64,000 nt of DNA from Drosophila miranda. Taxonomy: Eukaryota; Arthropoda; Insecta; Diptera; Drosophilidae. The translations under genes and the position numbers were made by a program. The stretch lies in contig NC_046675.1 of NCBI RefSeq assembly GCF_003369915.1, positions 1,674,001-1,738,000 of the forward strand, written 5' to 3'. The notes beneath the pieces are model-generated. The model did not search any database, was not told the origin of the DNA, and saw only the letters and a program-made list of their open reading frames with translations. Shown here in pieces: positions 1 to 11,701 of the stretch. Each line of letters begins with the position of its first letter. Within the stretch, counting starts at the first letter, position 1.

Positions 1-1054
1 TCTGCTTCAACCGACGAGACATTGCGCGGATATACAGTGGCATAGACGTTGCGACCCTCCAGCGGATCGCAGTACTTGCTGCCGCTCAAATTGTTAATGA
101 AACGGGTGCGTCTTATGCACACCTCAGAGCTGACGGCGGCCGACATAAAGGACTTGACCTCTATGGCGCACAGACTGCGCAGGGCATGCGTCTCGTAGTT
201 GAAATTGTTGAACTTCAGGAAGCACTTCTCCAGCTTGGAGATTTCCTCAGTGTCGGCTATGTAGTAGATGGGAAAGGGGAAGTCCTCATGCAACAGACCC
301 GTGCCCCAGGGATTCCAGCTGGTGGCTGGATTGCTCGCATCACACGTCTCGCTGTTGTTCAGACTACTGTACTGATTCGGGCAGTTCAGCTCGTGCGAGA
401 ACTGTTTCATCTTTTCGGGTTTGTTGATCAGCAGCACCACTGAGATGTTGCTGGGCCCGGCCTCAATCAGCCGCAAGAGATTGCGTCTGGTGAACAAGTG
501 GGGTGGTATCATCGGGGCGTAGGGCGGCGACGGGGGACTGGCGAGCAGAAACTCCAAGTCCGCCTCGACGTTAATCAGATGCAACACGCCCACTGAACCC
601 GCGTGTGTGGCTGCAACAAATCAAAACAAATGAAATGCTTGAAGAGCACTCTGTATAGTCTGTGTAATATATAGTACTTACAGGAGCAGCCAGTCTGATG
701 GGTGCCATTCAAGCGTCGAAAGCAGCCCGCGCCCACAATGGGCTGGTACATCTTATCGCGCGTACGTTCGCCTTGAGCTGCGAAGGGGTGAAACAACAAA
801 CAAACGACGGGTTAGATGAGTCAGCATTGTTGACTGGTCAACTGGCCTTATGCATCGGTTAAGGTCAACCAAACGTGGGAGTAGCAGGCTACAATTACAA
901 AGTGTATGCGACGCCAAAAGTCTGGCGTTCATTCGTCTCATTCTACCCGTAGAATTGAACCACCATACGCCTGCCAAAATAAATTCTTACCGAAAGCAGC
1001 TCCGTGCTGCAGCATTAACAGCCATATAGCAGCCGCATGTACCCGCTTTTCCAT
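1..1054 (-). CDS. nct: Nicastrin, gamma-secretase subunit (5' part; runs off the left edge)
   Basis: Nicastrin is the large type I glycoprotein of gamma-secretase, the intramembrane protease that cleaves Notch and APP; its ectodomain gates substrates. Exons read as 991-1054, 682-777 and 1-610 (continuing left), with phases that match. Exon 1 encodes a start Met followed by a hydrophobic signal peptide (AAAIWLLMLQHGAAF). Exon 2 gives a Cys-containing stretch (GAGCFRRLNGTHQTGCS). Exon 3 contains HLFTRRNLLRLIEAGPSNIS, the NPWGTGLLHEDFPFPIYY block typical of nicastrin, and potential N-glycosylation sites. The remaining ectodomain, the DYIGS-type region and the transmembrane segment lie outside the window. 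The family call rests on recalled nicastrin sequence; the exon map is read directly from GT-AG signals. Confidence 0.9.
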
Positions 1055-1386
1055 TGAAAGACCTTTGCTAGCTGTTAGCTGTGCTCTTTGTTTGCGCTCA
1101 CTGCCAAGTTCCTTTGCTGCCAGAATAGTTAATATTGCTCACTAAAATAAAAACATATTACCACTTTCGCGAGGCAGTGTTGGGTAAGCGTTGAAAGAAC
1201 ACCAGGGCTGCAGGCCGCCGAAGAACCAGGGCTGCACTGTTTTTTCACGACTTTTTTCGAATATTTAAATAAGCAAAATCTTCCTCAAAGTCTCCCATTA
1301 AAACTCAGACAACTCGTGTTTTCAAATTCTCGTAAGACTTATTATTTACTAAAACATGATTACAGCTATAGAGTTATAGTACGCAT
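1055..1386. other. Spacer between nct start and Nip7 stop
   Basis: 332 bases holding the nct 5'UTR and promoter and the Nip7 3'UTR. It is AT-rich toward the right. I see no clear DRE, motif 1 or TATA box, and no ORF with family features. Confidence 0.6.
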
Positions 1387-1980
1387 CTAAAACAGCGTGT
1401 CCTCGGCGCGTATGTACTCGCCAAGGTCCGATTGGTGGTAACAGACTGCAGTCAGTGGATCAGCGGTCTTGCAGTCGGTGGTGGAGCGTGCCAGAACTCC
1501 AAAGCCTAGAGGCAAATCACTCATGGAGTACACCACCACTCCCTGGTACTGGGCTGCGTTCTCGGTGATTCGTGCCAGACCCGATTTGGGTACGTTGTTG
1601 CCGTACAGGTACTGCTGTTCAAATGATGGCTTCACCCACACCTTGTGCTGGGCGTACGGCGCCAGATAGTACAGCGCTGTGATGTGGAATTTCAGTTTGT
1701 TGGTCTTGGAGAACTTTCCAAAGCAGGTGCCCACGCTGACCAGTTGCTTGCCGCTGAAGCACTCGCTTAACTTGAGTATCCGCTCCGACACATAGTAAAC
1801 GCGATCCCGGAGCTCACGGAAACAGTAGGTGCCGTCCGGGCGATCGATCAGCTGCGTTACATTTGTCCCAATGCTGCAAGGAAGCTGGTTAATGCCATTC
1901 AAACCAAGCGATTATGTTACCTACTATTTGTTCAGCTTCTCGAACAGAATCTTCGCACGCTCGTCAGATAAACGCTTCAT
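1387..1980 (-). CDS. Nip7: 60S ribosome biogenesis factor NIP7
   Basis: NIP7 is a nucleolar factor for 60S maturation and 27S pre-rRNA processing. Two exons, 1925-1980 and 1387-1873, join in frame (AAC AAA TA|C ATT GGG) to give 180 aa, the usual length of the family. The N-terminus [19 protein letters not shown] and the block [16 protein letters not shown] are NIP7-like; the C-terminal half forms the PUA RNA-binding domain ([18 protein letters not shown], then [12 protein letters not shown]). The gene follows nct on the same strand, an order I recall for D. melanogaster nct and CG7006. Two DRE sites lie just upstream, in line with a growth-regulated ribosome-biogenesis gene. Confidence 0.93.
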
Positions 1981-2849
1981 TTTACCTTATAATAACACCA
2001 AAAAACCAAAAAGTGCGGAAGCTACACGTGAGAGTTTGGTTCATGAACGAAAACAAAAAGGAACTATTCAGGAGTGTGCGAAGTGAACTAGTTACCTTAA
2101 CACATTTGACCCATACTAAAAATAACTATCGATACTTAGCAGCGATCAGCTGTCGCCTGACCTTTCGAAGCACTGCCATCTTAGTTGCGGAACAAAACAA
2201 AATGGCTATCGATACTATCGACTGTATAGCAGAGCTGCGCGCCTAAGTTTGAATGCGAATGTTTGTGAAGAATATGCGTTCTTTAATACATCATTAAAAA
2301 TTAAATTTAATAGATTGATGAAATATCGCTGTTTGAATGCCATCTAAAGAAAAGAATATGTTTAAACAATTTTGTAAATTTATTTATAATCATAAAAAAC
2401 ACACTAACATACAATATACTCGTATATATATAATCTATGCATAAGATGATTTCGCTGGTGAACATTAATAAATTCATGGCAATTTTTACAATTTACGAAA
2501 GCAGATTGACAAATTTTTTATGAATATAGATACATATACAAATCTTCAATATATCATTAAGTCTAGGAGTAATAATTACTTTATTGTCCAGGTAACGCCA
2601 CTGAATAGAGCTTAGGGCGAATCAATATACAGACTGTGTTTTATTACTTTGGGCTTAAAGCAGATAATAAATCAATTATGGTAAATAACAAATTTCTCCT
2701 CTCCTCCACAATTAACAACTAAAAATATCTAACAATTAGAGCCTGCTGCCCCTCCTGCAGCTTTATTATCGGATCATATGATCATCGTACTTAAGAACAA
2801 AGCAGTGCGTTTTTTGGTGTGTGTATGTTGTGGGGCGCATGGGCATGGG
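1981..2849. other. Nip7 promoter and 3' flank of the CoA carrier
   Basis: AT-rich spacer. Its left part holds the Nip7 DREs. Around 2283-2330 it contains AATTTAATAGATTGATGA, a string also present at about 35256 inside a copy of the motif 1/6 repeat family, so a short piece of that family may lie here. Near the right end, a minus-strand AATAAA (2762-2767) is a plausible poly(A) signal for the carrier. No further gene seen. Confidence 0.55.
2127..2214. promoter_or_regulatory. Two DRE sites upstream of Nip7
   Basis: Two exact palindromic TATCGATA elements lie at 2127-2134 and 2207-2214, about 150 and 230 bp upstream of the Nip7 start codon. DRE is the binding site of DREF, which drives replication and growth genes in Drosophila. 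The sites are seen directly; their use by Nip7 is inferred from position. Confidence 0.7.
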
Positions 2850-4268
2850 CTAATCCTCCAGCCGGCCACGCTTTAAGTGAGACAACTCCCTCAGCCAGGC
2901 TTTGATCAGGTCATAGGTGGAGAAGCTAATGCCTACAGCAATGGGGCCCTTGAGCCAATTCATGCTGAGGCCCTTGTAGAAACCATTCTTGATACCCTCC
3001 TCTCTGTGGAAGCACACAATGAATATGCATTAAAACCAAAGAAGTTACACATTCTGCTTTGTCTTCTCTCACCGATAGATTTTAACGAGCGTCTCTAGAA
3101 TGGTGGGACACCTCTCATTGTTCGCTTCGTTCACACGCATAGTTTGCATTCTTCTGCGCACAATATCCAAAGGATAGCTCGCCGTTTGGCCGGCGGCACC
3201 AGCCGCAGCACCAAACGCCAGCGAGACTAGAGTATTCGGTTTGTTATTGCCAACCATTTCTGCAATTGAAGTAAAAGGTTTTAGCCATGAATTTCAATCC
3301 AGGAAGCACTCCTCACCATGGTACTCCCGCTTCAGGGTTTCGTAGGTGAAGAAGGAGGTGCCCGCGTAGGGTATCACCCCCAGCACTGTGGCACCGTAGC
3401 CACGGTACAGTGTCCGTGGTCCCTCCTCTACCCAAATCTTGGCAAAGACCTGCCGGAGCGTTCGGTAGCCCGTGTATCTGTCTGTCACGGCCATGCGAGC
3501 GCGGGCCAGATCCAAGGGATACGTGAGCGATTGGGATGTGATGCCCGCCAGTGAGCCAGCCACAAAGCGACGTACCTTCGTGCTGTAATAGAAGAGACAG
3601 GCATTTTAGCGGAAGCCTGAAGGTCAATCAGTAATCAGTAGTGTCACCCACTTGGAGCCATCCTTGTCGACCTGCAGGATCCTGCGCCACTGCTCGTGGG
3701 CGGTGAACTGTATGGCCGCATAGGGTACAATCCTGGCCATCGTGGCCGAGTTGCCACGCCACAGGGCCAGGACACCCTCATTGGCGTAGGTGTGCTGCAG
3801 ATACCGCAGCGAGGCACGGAACGAAAAGGGAACATCTTTGCGTATCTGAAAGTTGATTTTCGTGCGGTCCAGCGGAGCGATGACGGTCTTGGCCAAAGCC
3901 CCTGCCGCCGCACCAGACACCAGGCTGATGATTACCTGATCGACATTGGTATTGGTGCGCCCTAAGTGGGGGCGAAAAAAGGGCCACAAATTAAGAACAA
4001 ACAGCAGGAAATTGCAGCATTCATTGGACCTACCGCTGGGACTGGGGCTGACTGAATTGGCGGGTGTTTCTGTTACTGATGGTGTTTGCTGTTCCGATGC
4101 TGATGTCACATCATGTGCTCCGCTTGCATCCTCGTCCTCCACGTCTGCGGATGCAGCAGCAGCAGCAGTGCCCGCACCCGTTGCGGTGGTGCCCACTGTG
4201 CTCGATAATTGACTACCCGTTGACTTAATGGACATGGCAATGTTCGGCTTCTCCAGAAGACGGCTCAT
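2850..4268 (-). CDS. dPCoAC: Mitochondrial dephospho-CoA / CoA-type carrier (SLC25 family)
   Basis: An inner-membrane solute carrier. Exons 4034-4268, 3652-3961, 3317-3582, 3073-3259 and 2850-3003 join with matching phases to 383 aa. Three SLC25 repeats are visible by their signature helices: [23 protein letters not shown] and [12 protein letters not shown], each fitting PX[DE]XX[RK]. An Ala/Ser/Thr-rich N-terminal extension of roughly 100 residues precedes the first repeat. The sequence matches what I recall of Drosophila CG4241, described as the mitochondrial dephospho-CoA carrier and related to SLC25A42 and Leu5. I chose the ATG before [11 protein letters not shown]. The 69-72 bp intron at 3962-4033 is open in frame, so an unspliced read-through isoform would carry about 24 extra residues. 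Upstream non-coding exons are likely. Confidence 0.86.
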
Positions 4269-5992
4269 CGCAGACTCGGACTTTGATTCCTGGGCAAACG
4301 AGAAATCAGTTTTGATATCAATTTGAGCTATGCATAAGCAGGGGCTTATCACAACAGCCGATAACAGCCATCAAATATAGCCAAAGAGCACCCGAAATAA
4401 ACCAGAAATCATTTCTCCCTCAATTTACTTTTGGTTCGGCACTGGCTGTGCATTCATAAGACTTCTAATCAAAACGAGGCGTGCTTCATAAACCCATAGA
4501 TAGAAATACGTCGTCATATAACAAAGCTACATATGGACATACAGTACACTCCCGAAAGGGCGAACATTTCGGTTCATGCACATTGGTAAAGAGGAACCAG
4601 TTGTGGGCTTGAGTATTTAATTATTCAAATACATATTTACTATTTAGTTATACATTTTAGCATTAATCTGCCTCGTCATGCACTCGACATTTACCGAATC
4701 CCACCGAATCGATTAGGTATGTTTATGGGAGTTTCTCCACTGAGAGCCTTCACTGTACACACTGATGTGTGAGATTTATTTTAGTTGATAAGGAAAGAAC
4801 GCTCTCTCACAAGTCCATGCAAATTTCTATCTGTCACAATTGTTTCGTAATTGAAGCGAAGCAAGTGATTTCTTCTTTGGCATGGGTCCAAAAACATACA
4901 TAATGTCTTTAGACCCAGGTCTTGGCCAAGTTGAAGAAGGTGGACTGCTGTGTTTTCTGCTCTCTGGGTTAGTTGGCAGCATTCCCAATTGAACTTTGCT
5001 TTCGGCCCCCGGTGCGTATTTGCCACTGAAACCCCGAAACTTGGTCAGAGATTAGAATTTCTCTGAATAATCAGAAGCACCTGATAAGATTCGCTATGTA
5101 TGCGCTAATTGCGTCTTACAATAGATAGGAGGAAGAGGGCGAGGGGGAGGGAGGTACCCAAAACATTCGTTCGCTTCGAGAAGAGGGCGATCGACCTCTG
5201 CTCTGTCTTGTTGTTTGTTCGCACAAACTGCAAAACAAACCGCAAAACCAGTTGGCGGTGCTAGTATTATAAAAAAGCAAACAGCCAAACAGCAAAAACA
5301 GATTATCAGAGAGCCGGAGCCCGGCCTTTCGGTGGCACACACACCTCCCAAAACAATTATCATGCTGAAAAGCGCGGTCCTCAAATTGTGTTATTGTATG
5401 TGTGGCCGCACGTGTGGGGAGAATCATTGTGGGGATGCTTGGGGGATTCGGGTGGGCACGGTTCCAAGTGGGCAGGGGCTAAAATTAACGCATTTCATTG
5501 ACTGATCGGTGCAGGAAAGCTTTCAGTTTTATAGAAATACTTTCGCAAGATTCGCATAACGCTGGCCTTGAACGTGATTGTGTACCATAGGCAGAAATAT
5601 ATAGATAGGTAGCAAGTTATATTAAATAGAAGTAATGCAGCATCCAGTACCCAGGAAAGAGTGGAACTGCCTTATCTTCCTTTTAATATACCATGACCAC
5701 ATTCTTCTCATTTCACGCCACGTAAATAGGGGGAATGGATGCTACTGCTGCCGGAGCAGCACAGCGCTCAATGAATGCAAACAAGTTCGTTAGCAAATGG
5801 TTTGTTGTTTTGCACTTGAGTCAAGGCTATTCGCGGGGAGGCCTGTTGATCCAGTATCCAGTTGACCCAGGGGAGAACGTGAAAACGTTGCTCATTATGA
5901 TTCTAGTTCTGATGCTGGCATTGAAATTTGTTTGTGAGAGAGAGAACCCACAGGCCGGTCCATAAATAGACACACTCAAACGCCAGCGATAA

Positions 5993-6017
5993 GGGGGGGG
6001 GGGGGGGGGGGGGGGGG
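5993..6017 (+). repeat. Poly-G tract (25 G)
   Basis: An uninterrupted run of about 25 G. Such a run is prone to length error in sequencing and assembly. It lies in non-coding DNA and breaks no gene. Confidence 0.9.
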
Positions 6018-6814
6018 AAGCTGGAGAAGTCATATTTATACTGGACTTTGTACCCGGCAGTGGAAAGCCAGTGAGCAAGTGGAATTGAATCAATCAAAAC
6101 AACAAAAAATTACAAGTGCTGATGATACATGCTATATGGTTATAGTATGCAGATTCAATTACTTAAAGCATGCATTTACTCGGAAAAGAATGCAGTTCGT
6201 TGCGCTTTTTTTGTTGTTTACGTCTGGAAAGAGCTACGTGACTTCATTCTGATTGGATTGGAATGAGAGCCACGAGAACAGCTGTTTTACGATTATCGTT
6301 GCTGTTGTTGTTGCTGTTGGAAATCATTTTCTTTGTCTGACGCAGAGACAAGTGGATCTTATTTATCCACCTACTTGAACCTAACATGCAATGAACTATC
6401 TTAACTAAGCTTTTACTTATCATATCAGAAGGGCCTTGTTTACTCCAATTTATTGCTCCACAAACCACTCTCGCAGACACACACAGACACGCACTCAAAC
6501 ACAATATACATTATATAATTAGGAAAAATGAAAACAACAATAAAAATTATGTTGAAAAGCTCTTAAGGCACAAAGCACCTTTTGTTTTTGTTATTAGCAC
6601 AGATTTATTCTTGCCGATAATCTCCGCGAAACCGAAGTTTCGGCTTCCACTTTGCACTGGCACTGGTCTAGCTCATAGGTTTCGTTCTAGCCAACTTAAT
6701 GGATTCATTTATTTCACAATTTCCACAGTCGAAATCATTAACAAATGATTAAAAAACATTAACAACAATCATTTTCGGCGCGACTTGAAGCAACTGTGAC
6801 TGCTTTATGGTTAA

Positions 6815-7260
6815 AATACCTAAGAAGTATACCAAAATATACCGTCTCATTTTAAAAATATACCGTAGACGACAACTACACATATTACCTACATTTTTGT
6901 GTAATTACCATGGAATTATCCACTTTTTGACATGCCTTTTTCCGACATTTTTGGAAAAAATTTGATGGAAAGCAATCAGGAATTTAATATTGAGCAGCAA
7001 TTTGTACTCGATGTGGCCTGGGACATGGCTCTAAATGGCATTTCTACACGATTTCTACATTGGTTCCTTAGCAAGAGGGTGAGTTCAGTCTTAAAAATAA
7101 TATGAAAAGTATACAAATCGCAAGGTGTGTGAGCTAGGCATGGTGGCAAGAAAATCAGTGTGACTGCGAATTAGTCGACAAAATATACTATCCTGCCCTC
7201 AGAAATATAACGATATATAAAATCTCCTTTCAAAATGTACCGTAAATTTGAAACTTAAGC
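6815..7260 (-). repeat. Motif 1/6 promoter-like repeat, copy A (composite)
   Basis: Left arm at about 6815-6870 has several minus-strand motif 6 cores (seen as AATATACCG). A roughly 240-bp central segment follows (about 6915-7155), then motif 1 on the minus strand at 7156-7165 (AGTCACACTG, one base off consensus) and a second motif 6 arm to about 7260. The central segment plus right arm match copy C at about 32995-33345, including the shared block TGTGGCCTGGGACATGGCTC. Everything points toward the minus-strand CoA carrier. Copy structure is seen directly; promoter use is inferred. Confidence 0.7.
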
Positions 7261-7430
7261 CACTTAAGCCCCATTTATTTAAACATATGAACTGAACCGC
7301 GGAAAATAATACTGATATCTAATCACCAAACTACTACGTGACAGTTCCATCGGCATTGTGTCGGATATACAGACTCGATTTATGTACATTAGCTTAGGTT
7401 TAGCAAATGCTTTTGTATTGTCTACATACA

Positions 7431-10400
7431 CTAATTATACTGATACGATGTCCATACAACGATGTAACCCCCAACCTCTAAGATAATACGAGGCCCGAAT
7501 GGCATTGTGCCGGCCGCGCAGTCTACGCTGGATACCTCGAGGGGTTCGGAAAATGCAATGTTGTAGACATCCTCGTAGTTGGCCGCAAAGTGAACATCCA
7601 GGCCTTCGGTTATGAACTTGGGCAATTCCTCGAAGTCCTTCTTGTTGTCCGCGGGCAGGATGAGACAGTGGACGCCACTGCGACGTGCCTGATAGTGGAA
7701 ATAGCATATCAAATAAAGCTTCATTCATAATGGACACACATCTGCTTACGGCTATGGCCTTCTCCTTGATGCCTCCTACGGGCAGAACTTTGCCCTTCAG
7801 CGATATCTCGCCCGTCATGGCCACATCATTACGCACAGGCTTGTTGGTGGCCAACGAAATTAGGGCGGTGATTATGGTGACGCCAGCACTGGGTCCATCC
7901 TTTGGTACGGCCCCCTCAGGAACATGAAGGTGGATGTTTCTATAATGGGAAAAAGGTAAACAGGATAAGAAAGTCCAACGAGTAGCTTCTTCGGAGACTC
8001 TTACGCAAGCTCTAGGTACTGATTTCCAGGATCTCGAATGTGAATAAAGTTTCGCGCCACGGTCAGGGCTATTTGGGCCGATTCCTTCATCACATCTCCA
8101 AGGTTTCCGGTGATATACAAGGTGCCACCTCCGCTTACACCACTGGCTTCTGATATGGGGCCCAGGCTTTTATATTTGTTCCGCGGCGATGTCTCAATGT
8201 ACAGCGATGAGCCACCCATGGCCGTCCAGGCCAGGCCCATGACCACGCCCGGCGGCGTCGTCTCGTACATGCGATCCGAGGTAAAGATCTGCTTGCCCAG
8301 GAATGTGGTCAGATTTTCGGCATCCACTGGGAAGCTGGTGCCCTCTTTCTTGACCAAAAGGAAGGCCACCTTGCGAATAACCTTCTCGATCTGTTTCTGC
8401 AAGTTGCGCACTCCGGACTCGCGGCAATAGTTGCGTATCAGCATATTCAGGGCTTTCTCGGTTATGCTGATATGCTCGTCGGTCAGGCCACAGTCGTTCA
8501 TCGACTGCGGTATTAGATACTGGCGGGCAATGGCCACCTTCTCCTCGGCCACATAGCCGGACATCTGAATCAGCTCCATGCGATCTCTCAGCGGCTCTGG
8601 TATGGTATCAATCACGTTGGCCGTGCAAATGAATAGCACACGCGACAGGTCGATTGGCACGTCCAGATAGTGGTCCAGGAAATTGGCATTCTGCTCGGGA
8701 TCGAGTAGCTCTAACAGCGCCGAGCTGGGATCTTCCTGATAGCCCCTGTGGATAGGGAGATTACGAGTATACTTCGCCTCGAAATCGAATCAAGTATTCG
8801 TGCCACCCACTTGCCAATCTTGTCAACCTCATCAATGAGCACTAGAGGATTCTCAGTCTTGGTTTTTTTCAAGCACTGTATCAGCTTGCCGGGCATTGCG
8901 CCCACGTAGGTGCGACGATGTCCCTTGATCTCAGCCACATCCGTCATGCCGCCCACACTGAAGCGGAAGTACTCGCGATTCAGGGCCCGAGCAATGGACT
9001 TGGCTATGCTCGTCTTGCCTACCCCAGGCGGTCCATGGAAGCACAAGATCTTGCCCTGCGTGGTGCCTTTCAGAGCACTGACGGCGATAAACTCTAGGAT
9101 GCGCTTCTTGACATCCTCTATGCCGTAGTGATCATGGTTTAGGATCTCGTTGGCTTTGTCCAGGCAGAGATTCTCAGTGCTCATGACGCCCCAGGGTAGC
9201 GAGGTGAGCCAGTCGAGGTAGTTGCGGGTTACACTGTAATCAACAAGAGAAGGATACATTAGGATGATGTTAAGGAGCTCTCTTAATGGATCGATCTCTT
9301 GCTTACTTAAATTCAGAGCTATGACTCTCCAGGAATTTCAGTTTGGTCAGTTCCTCATCGATGACCTGCTTAATACTTTCTGGAACGATTTTGTCCTGGA
9401 GCTTTTCCATATAATTTTCACCGATGGCATCCTTGTCGTCTTTTTCAATGCCCAGCTCCTTTTTGATAACCTTCAACCGTTCGTGCAGTATGTATTTTCG
9501 GTGCTGCTGCTTGACTTTTTCCTCTACCTCGCGTCCTATTTTCGCCTGCAGTCTCGATAGCTCCTGCTCTTTTTTGAGTAATGTGAGGGACAGCTGCAGA
9601 CGTTTTGGGATCTTTAAAAGAAAAATGTGTTATCATAAAGGAGAAATCTGTAGACTCAAGGAATGCCACATATGTACATCTTCTTCCTCCAGGATACTTT
9701 GCAGCTCCTCTGGGTCTCCGGTCGACAGGGAGGCACCCAAGTCGCATAGGTAGATGGGGTTGTGCACAACTCGTTGATTCTGATGCAGCATTTGATGGAG
9801 ACTCTCCCTAAGGGAATGAGAGTTAAGCAGAAAGCTTCTTGTGGGGTTGAAAAGCTTACCTATACAGGGGACTCATGGTGATAATGTCGCGTAGAGTCTT
9901 GATAATCTCTTGTCTTAGCGCCTTGACCACTGCGGTTTCTTTGTAAACTGGTAGCTTCACATTCTCAACCTCTACAATGAGCACGGGCGGTGATGCAGCT
10001 GGTGCAGCAGACTCTGCAACGGGGATAGCTGATGTACTCTCTTCGGCTTCGATTGCGGCTTTGGCTGCAGCTTTTAATTTTTCTGAAATATGCGAACGCT
10101 CTTCCAAATCGAATTCACTAGTGTGTGTCTGTAGGTGCTTACCTGGCTTTTTTGGATGTGGTAGATCCTCGATCACCTCTCCTGTGATGCGTATGCGACG
10201 ATGGGCCACCACCACCATGCGCATCTTGTCGCCCAAATCCAGAACCTCTTGGATCTGTGCAAAAGTGCCCAGGTGATAGACCTCATCCAGACTCTGGACG
10301 ACCTCCTCTTCCCCGTCGACTTTCTTGAGGAAAACCCCAACGTAGGGCTGATTAAGGCTAACTTTGCGACGCAGCAGATTTATAACAATTGGGTTGGACA

Positions 10401-10811
10401 CCTTAAAGATGAGTTGAGTCGTGATGTACGCCACTGGAATTTTATATCTGTCCCGTTTGCATATGCACTCACCTCCACAATCTTCATGAATCGCGGAAAC
10501 AAGGGATTCTTACGCATGGCTAGCAGCGGAACATGTGGCCATACGTCGGGCACGGCCACTGTGGCAGGCAGGTTAGAATCTTGGTCGGACAGCAATTCTG
10601 TTACCGCTGGCGCTTTCTTGTTCTCGGGATAATCGCGTTTGCGACTGTAGAAGCGCTGAGCCATCACCATTGTCGCGCCATTGAATCTCTGCAGGCGCGT
10701 AACCTTCTCGCTAAAGTGTCTAGTCAAGGCACTTTGTCCCGGGCGGGTCCATGCAATTGTCGTGGACAGGGCCCGCATTAGGTGCCGCCCTCGTACAGCG
10801 TGAGCTATCAT
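7431..10811 (-). CDS. Lon: Mitochondrial Lon protease
   Basis: ATP-dependent matrix protease that removes oxidised proteins and free TFAM. Nine exons read in frame: 10473-10811, 10143-10401, 9860-10082, 9678-9807, 9307-9611, 8811-9233, 8005-8745, 7750-7939 and 7431-7688, giving 955 aa (human LONP1 is 959). An Arg-rich N-terminus lacking acidic residues fits a mitochondrial presequence. The Lon substrate-binding domain starts near residue 95 ([19 protein letters not shown]). The AAA+ module has Walker A GPPGVGKT at about 486-493 and Walker B VLIDEVDK near 548. The protease domain has the catalytic dyad Ser824 (KDGPSAG) and Lys867 (GGIKEK), spaced 43 residues apart as in human Lon. The exon 2 acceptor is AAG rather than YAG, the least certain junction. 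A motif 1/6 element sits about 70 bp upstream. Confidence 0.95.
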
Positions 10812-10882
10812 TTTCAACCAGCTCGAGAATCAATCAAATTAAAAAACGCAGGCAAGTGCGGGAACAGTTATTATGTGACAGG

Positions 10883-11105
10883 CAGTGTGACCCAGGATCG
10901 ATCAAATATACTGTCTGACCCTCAGGAATATACCGAAATATATGTCACGGCTTCAAAATATTCCGTAAATATACTGACGAATTATTTGTATTCAAGCTCC
11001 ATCATATTCCTCGTTTTTTATATTCGATTTAAAATCACCAGCTAGCTAGAACCCTCAGCTCTTAATTCATAATTTTATCCAATTGATGAGTTAATTTCCT
11101 ATAAG
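10883..11105 (-). promoter_or_regulatory. Motif 1/6 repeat copy B, Lon promoter
   Basis: Minus-strand motif 1 (GGTCACACTG) at 10883-10892 is followed upstream by repeated motif 6 cores (ATATACCG and variants) to about 10980. The flank then continues to resemble copies C1, D1 and E-right (GACGAATTATTTGTATTCAA, TATTCCTCG, CCCTCAGC, AATTTTATCCAATTGATGA). Lon's ATG lies about 70 bp downstream. Motif 1 plus motif 6 is an established core-promoter class of Drosophila housekeeping genes; its use by Lon is inferred. Confidence 0.75.
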
Positions 11106-11701
11106 ATTGGCTAATTTCAAGGTTCACTTTCAACTTGAATGGGTGTCAAGCAAGACTTGAACGAAAAAGGTCAAGAAAAAGTAAAAAAGATCGGTAACAG
11201 AGCGGTAAGTGTGATTTTTTTGGAAATGACAATCAAACCCAGTATAAACATTTGGAATCGGCTTGTTGGACGGTGTAAATAAGGAGTTTACATAATAAAA
11301 TGCATAAAACATTCTTCCTCATCACTGCTATTTCGTTTTTTCTCAGCTACGTGATTTTCAGCATTTTGGCAATATATTCTATTCACAGAAGCCATCGTTT
11401 ATTATGCTCTTTATCTTTTTGGCAAAAGGGCTGTTCTTTTCTAAACAGAATTGCCCATTCTTTATCGGTTTCCTTTTATTTTTTTCTTTCGTTTTCTCCG
11501 CTTTATGTCTAATTGTATATTTTTTCCGTTATTGACTTTTTTCGAATACAGCTGGTATTTGGCGGCGCATAGCGCTGCCACCGCGGCGAAAACTTTGCGT
11601 GTGGTAGCATGGTTTTTCTGGTTTGCAGCCAACTTTACGCGAGACGCACTGAAAACAAAACAGAGTACAGTAAAAAAATCAAAATTTTGCTCAATAAAAA
11701 G
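11106..11701. other. Spacer between Lon promoter and the MADF gene
   Basis: AT-rich stretch with long T runs. The last 150 bp, more GC-rich, should hold the MADF gene's start site and 5'UTR. I recognise no strong core motif and no other gene. Confidence 0.5.

Larger units (their letters stand above)
4269..7430. other. 5' region of the CoA carrier and 3' flank of Lon
   Basis: About 3.2 kb with no convincing coding gene; the short ORFs here show no family features. It holds a 25-base G homopolymer and one composite copy of the motif 1/6 repeat family near 6815-7260. That copy is oriented toward the carrier and could be its distal promoter, in which case most of this stretch is a first intron. 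Confidence 0.5.

Noticed and set aside
4769-5505. Several overlapping ORFs of 80-100 codons between the CoA carrier and Lon
   Set aside because: No domain, no matching splice sites, and composition like the surrounding non-coding DNA.
5827-6097. ORFs with a Pro-rich run
   Set aside because: The run is only the translation of the poly-G tract read on the minus strand.
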